A DNA stretch of 17,609 bases from positions 1 to 17,609 of the forward strand of contig JAICLV010000036.1 in assembly GCA_025925185.1 (NCBI GenBank). Reading direction: 5' to 3'. The notes beneath the pieces are model-generated. The model ran no database searches. It was not told the DNA's origin and worked only from the letters and a program-made list of their open reading frames with translations. The translations under genes and the position numbers were made by a program. Shown here piece after piece: positions 14,577-17,609 of the stretch. This DNA is from Acidothermaceae bacterium. GTDB taxonomy: Bacteria > Actinomycetota > Actinomycetes > Acidothermales > Acidothermaceae. Numbering within the stretch: position 1 is the first letter of the stretch; every line of letters begins with the position of its first letter.

Positions 14577-15790
14577 GCGTCGACGCCTGACAACGCGTCG
14601 GCCAGGCCGCCGGGCTGCGCGCCCTCCAATGCGGCGACCTGACCGACGACGATGACCGCCGGGGCGCGAATCGAAAGTCGCGTTGCGACGGCGGCTAGGG
14701 TGCGCAGCGTCGCGCGCGTCGTGCGCTGCGTTGGCGTTGTGCCGTTCTCGATGACCGCAACAGGCGTGTCGGCGTCGGCGCCAGCCGCCAGCAGCGACCC
14801 GGCGATGTGCTCGATGCGAGACGCGCCCATCAGCAGCACGAGGGTGCCCAGGTTCGCCACCAACGCCGGCCAGTCAAGGTCGTCATGCGCGGTGGCAACG
14901 GTGAACTGCCGAGAGATCGCACGATGGGTCACCGGAATTCCCGCCGCCGCAGGCACCGCCACGGCGCTTGTCACTCCCGGCACAACCTCGCACGGAACCC
15001 GCGCTGCGGCGCACGCGAGCATCTCCTCACCGCCGCGGCCGAACACGAACGGGTCGCCGCCTTTCAACCGCACCACAAACTTTCCCTGTTGCGCGAGGGA
15101 AACGAGCAGGTCATTGATCTCGTCCTGGGACAAGGTGTGGTTGTCACGCCGCTTGCCCGCTTCGATCACCTCGACGTCGGGGGCAAGTTCGCCCAGCAGC
15201 GCGCGTGGACCCAAGTGGTCGACCACCACGACATCGGCCTGCGCGAGCAGGCGCCGTCCGCGCACGGTGATCAGCCCGGGGTCGCCGGGACCCCCGCCGA
15301 CGAGCGCGACCCTCCCCATGCTCAGCCGGCGACGGCGAGTCGGCAAGTCGCCGTTCTCTAGCAGCATCGCGATCGCGTCGCGCAAGACGCGCGCCCGCCC
15401 CGGGTCTCCCCCAGCGTTGACACCGACCACCACGTCGTCGACGCGCGCGACCGCCGGCGTCCAGGCCTTTGAGGTCTTAGACGACGACGCGCGCACGCAC
15501 CACACCCGCGCCTCATCGGCATCGCGAGCGACGGCCTCGTCAACTTCCGCGATCCCCACGCAGGTCTGCGTCAGCCAGGCGCCCGCGAGGTCGCCGCTGC
15601 GGTATTCGCGGCGCACCACCTCGACTCGCGAGTCGGCCTCGATCGCGGCGTCGACAGCCGGCGCGATGACGACGACATCGGCGCCCGCGTCAGCCAACGC
15701 CGCGGCGCGACGCGCACCGACGAGGCCGCCTCCAACGACGACGACCCGTCGGCCGGAGACGTCGAGCAGCAGCGGGTAGCCGGTGTTCAC
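14573..15790 (-). CDS. cysG: siroheme synthase CysG: precorrin-2 dehydrogenase-like domain fused to uroporphyrinogen-III methyltransferase
   Basis: Two-domain protein of 405 residues; actinobacterial CysG of this length is known. The N-terminal NAD-binding domain (1 to about 155) has the Rossmann loop VVVGGGLVGARRAAAL. The C-terminal SAM-dependent uroporphyrinogen-III C-methyltransferase (from Met158) is intact, with GGGPGDPG at 165-172, RLKGGDPFVFGRGGEE at 241-256 and PGVTSA at 271-276. The N-terminal part is unusual. At the place of E. coli Asp104, four residues after an aligned Cys, it has Ser102 (CVRASSSK), and the usual ATDD motif reads TCVGI. Its dehydrogenase or chelatase activity is therefore in doubt. 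The separate chelatase gene downstream would cover iron insertion. The GTG start overlaps the cysN stop (GTGA), and the stop overlaps the cbiX-type start in the same way. Confidence 0.93.
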   Translation of the reverse strand: MNTGYPLLLDVSGRRVVVVGGGLVGARRAAALADAGADVVVIAPAVDAAIEADSRVEVVRREYRSGDLAGAWLTQTCVGIAEVDEAVARDADEARVWCVRASSSKTSKAWTPAVARVDDVVVGVNAGGDPGRARVLRDAIAMLLENGDLPTRRRRLSMGRVALVGGGPGDPGLITVRGRRLLAQADVVVVDHLGPRALLGELAPDVEVIEAGKRRDNHTLSQDEINDLLVSLAQQGKFVVRLKGGDPFVFGRGGEEMLACAAARVPCEVVPGVTSAVAVPAAAGIPVTHRAISRQFTVATAHDDLDWPALVANLGTLVLLMGASRIEHIAGSLLAAGADADTPVAVIENGTTPTQRTTRATLRTLAAVATRLSIRAPAVIVVGQVAALEGAQPGGLADALSGVDA

Positions 15791-17103
15791 TGTGACCGCC
15801 CGACAGACAGCGGGTCGCCGATCAAGCCGGCCGCGAGGGTCTGGCCGTCGTGCTCGTCGATGACGAGGAAGCTGCCCGTCAGCCGATCGGTGTCGTAATC
15901 GTCGATGGCCAACGGCGCCGCGACTCGCAGCGAGACGCCGCCGATCTCGTTCAACTCGAGGGCGACAGCGCCGGATGAGCGGCCGAGTGTCTCGATGTCG
16001 AGGCGGTAGTTGACGGAGCCGACGATCGCCTTCACCACGCGCGTGGTGTGCTTGACGAGCACCCGGTCGCCGACGCGTAGCGGGCGCTCCGACAGTTGGC
16101 AGATCGTGGCGTCGAACGCACTCGCCACCCGGGGCTCTTGGCGCGGATGCACGATGAGGTCACCACGCCCGACGTCGAATTCATCGGCCAACCGCAGGGT
16201 CACTGACTGCGGCGCGTGCGCGATCTCGACCTCACCATCGAAAGTGTCGATGGCGACGATGCGCGTGCGAAGACCTGCCGGCATGATGACTACCTCGTCG
16301 TCGCGCTCGATGACACCCGAGGCGAGCTGGCCCGCGTAGCCGCGATACTCCGGCGCGCGCACGACGTACTGCACCGGAAAGCGGGCCGCCTGGGTCACAG
16401 CGTCGACGCCGACGGGCACCGTCTCAAGGTGGTCGAGCAGCGTCGGACCGCCGTACCACGGCGTGTTGGTCGACCCCTCGACGACGTTGTCGCCGAGCGA
16501 CGCCGACACCGGGATCACCACATGGTCGGCAATCCGCAGCGCCTCCGCGGCAGCCGCGAATTCATCAGCTATCGCTCGAAAAACAGATTCCGAAAAGTTG
16601 ACGAGGTCCATCTTGTTGACGGCGAGCACCAGGTGCCGCACGCCGAGCAACGCCGCCACCGCGAGGTGCCGGCGCGTCTGCTCGACAACGCCCTTGCGCG
16701 CGTCGACGAGCAGCACGACCAGTTCGGCGGTCGACGCGCCGGTCACCATGTTGCGCGTGTACTGAACGTGGCCCGGGGTGTCGGCGAGGATGAACTTCCG
16801 CCGAGGCGTGGTGAAGTACCGGTAGGCGACGTCGATCGTGATGCCCTGCTCGCGCTCTGCGCGCAGGCCGTCGGTGAGCAGGGCCAGCTCCACGCCATCG
16901 GCGCCGCGATCACGGCTCGCCCGCTCGACCGCCTCGAGGGTGTCGGCTAACACCGACTTCGAGTCGTGCAGCAGCCGGCCGACGAGCGTCGACTTGCCGT
17001 CGTCGACGGAACCAGCGGTGGCGAACCGCAGGAGCTCGACGTCGCGGTCGAGCCGCGCGCTCGCCTTTCCGAGGGCGCCTTCGAACTCGAGGACGGACGT
17101 CAT
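15787..17103 (-). CDS. cysN: sulfate adenylyltransferase subunit CysN (GTPase)
   Basis: GTPase subunit of ATP sulfurylase. With CysD it makes adenosine 5'-phosphosulfate from sulfate and ATP, driven by GTP hydrolysis. The protein has 438 residues, with G1 GSVDDGKST at 31-39, switch region GITIDVAY at 87-94, G3 DTPGH at 108-112 and G4 NKMD at 163-166, followed by two EF-Tu-like beta-barrel domains. It stops after the barrels, so it lacks the APS kinase (CysC) fusion found in CysNC of mycobacteria. APS may thus be reduced directly, or the kinase is encoded elsewhere. The ATG overlaps the cysD stop by one base (TGATG), which fixes the start and implies coupled synthesis of the two subunits. The frame is open upstream to 17346, but only as a shadow of cysD. 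Confidence 0.97.
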   Translation of the reverse strand: MTSVLEFEGALGKASARLDRDVELLRFATAGSVDDGKSTLVGRLLHDSKSVLADTLEAVERASRDRGADGVELALLTDGLRAEREQGITIDVAYRYFTTPRRKFILADTPGHVQYTRNMVTGASTAELVVLLVDARKGVVEQTRRHLAVAALLGVRHLVLAVNKMDLVNFSESVFRAIADEFAAAAEALRIADHVVIPVSASLGDNVVEGSTNTPWYGGPTLLDHLETVPVGVDAVTQAARFPVQYVVRAPEYRGYAGQLASGVIERDDEVVIMPAGLRTRIVAIDTFDGEVEIAHAPQSVTLRLADEFDVGRGDLIVHPRQEPRVASAFDATICQLSERPLRVGDRVLVKHTTRVVKAIVGSVNYRLDIETLGRSSGAVALELNEIGGVSLRVAAPLAIDDYDTDRLTGSFLVIDEHDGQTLAAGLIGDPLSVGRSQ

Positions 17104-17609
17104 CAGAAATACCCTTCGCGTTTGCGGTCTTCCATCGCAGCCTCGGACAGCCGGTCGTCGGCGCGGGTGGCGCCGCGCTCGGTGATGGTCGTGACCGCGA
17201 TCTCGGCGATCACGTCGGCGACGGACGACGCGACCGACTCGACGGCGCCGGTGCAGCTCATGTCGCCGACCGTGCGGTACCGGACGACCCTGCGCTCGAC
17301 CAGCTCGCCGTCCTTCGGGCCTCCCCAAGCGCCGGGCGTCAGCCACATGCCGTTTCGCTTGAAGACCTCGCGCTCATGGGAGAAGTAGATCGACGGCAGC
17401 TCAACTGCCTCGCGCTCGATGTACTCCCACACGTCGAGCTCGGTCCAGTTCGACAGGGGGAAGACCCGCACGTGCTCGCCGGGCTTGTGCCTGCCGTTGT
17501 ACAGGTTCCACAGCTCGGGCCGCTGTCGGCGCGGGTCCCATTGGCCAAACTCGTCGCGCAGGCTGAAGATCCGCTCCTTCGCGCGGGCCTTCTCCTCGTC
17601 ACGACGTCC
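17103..17609 (-). CDS. cysD: sulfate adenylyltransferase subunit CysD, C-terminal part
   Basis: Catalytic subunit of ATP sulfurylase, of the PAPS-reductase-like N-type ATP pyrophosphatase family. The gene runs off the window edge and about 168 C-terminal residues are visible out of roughly 300. The first visible residues GRRDEEKARAKERIFSLRD are the conserved sulfate/AMP-binding stretch. WNLYNGR and RVFPLSNWTELDVWEYI follow, then the C-terminal RLSEAAMEDRKREGYF, all highly typical of CysD. The nucleotide-binding SGGKDS-type loop lies outside the window. It is the first visible gene of the leftward operon; an APS/PAPS reductase or sulfite reductase gene may lie further upstream, but that is not seen. 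Confidence 0.97.
   Translation of the reverse strand, partial: GRRDEEKARAKERIFSLRDEFGQWDPRRQRPELWNLYNGRHKPGEHVRVFPLSNWTELDVWEYIEREAVELPSIYFSHEREVFKRNGMWLTPGAWGGPKDGELVERRVVRYRTVGDMSCTGAVESVASSVADVIAEIAVTTITERGATRADDRLSEAAMEDRKREGYF

Noticed and set aside
14652..15779. Plus-strand open frame of 375 codons across cysG
   Set aside because: Ser/Thr/Arg-rich with no domain features. It is the mirror of the cysG coding strand.
15787..17346. Longer CysN start beyond 17103
   Set aside because: The extension overlaps cysD in a different frame and is Arg-rich. ATG 17103 overlaps the cysD stop as expected and gives the family's normal N-terminus.
1..17609. Defence system, prophage, transposon or CRISPR
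   Set aside because: All genes match metabolic, transport, translation or regulatory families. No transposase, integrase, direct-repeat array or flanking inverted repeats were found.

Overview
The window looks like part of a high-GC Actinomycetota chromosome. The evidence is strong G/C preference at third codon positions, many GTG and one TTG start, several starts that look leaderless, an EttA and a truncated haemoglobin O that resemble mycobacterial proteins as I remember them, and a two-domain CysG of 405 residues, a length I also recall for mycobacterial CysG. Genus cannot be fixed from this sequence. Genes are packed tightly and no gene-free stretch reaches 300 bases. The longest, 8470-8733, is the leader of a sugar-transport operon. 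I see no tRNA, rRNA, insertion sequence, phage gene or CRISPR array.

Left part (1-2540): the end of an acylating acetaldehyde dehydrogenase gene overlaps by 4 nt the gene of its partner, a 4-hydroxy-2-oxovalerate aldolase. Together they perform the last two steps of a meta-cleavage (aromatic or steroid) pathway whose earlier genes lie upstream of the window. A convergent OsmC-type peroxidase gene follows, then a divergent truncated haemoglobin gene (glbO).

Middle part (2541-7305): an MFS transporter starting with TTG, a GAF protein with a degenerate GGDEF domain, a long palindromic hairpin between convergent genes, and a leftward pair of ettA (ABC-F translation factor) and a hotdog-fold thioesterase.

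Right-centre (7306-13855): a LacI-type regulator with an 18-bp perfect palindrome and a leaderless-looking start, followed on the same strand by a binding lipoprotein, two MalF/MalG-type permeases and a GH13 alpha-glucosidase. This reads as a self-contained alpha-glucoside uptake and hydrolysis operon. It has no ATPase gene, so a shared MsiK-type ATPase encoded elsewhere is likely.

Right end (13836-17609, leftward): cysD (partial), cysN, cysG and a CbiX-type chelatase gene, each overlapping the next by 1-4 nt. The operon activates sulfate and makes the siroheme that sulfite reductase needs. It converges on the alpha-glucosidase gene with a 20-nt overlap of coding ends.

Most of the window is ordinary metabolism and I do not see a clearly new system. 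The best leads are the degenerate GAF-GGDEF protein, the N-terminal domain of CysG lacking the expected catalytic Asp beside a separate chelatase gene, and the palindromic sites that may link the LacI regulator to the transport operon.
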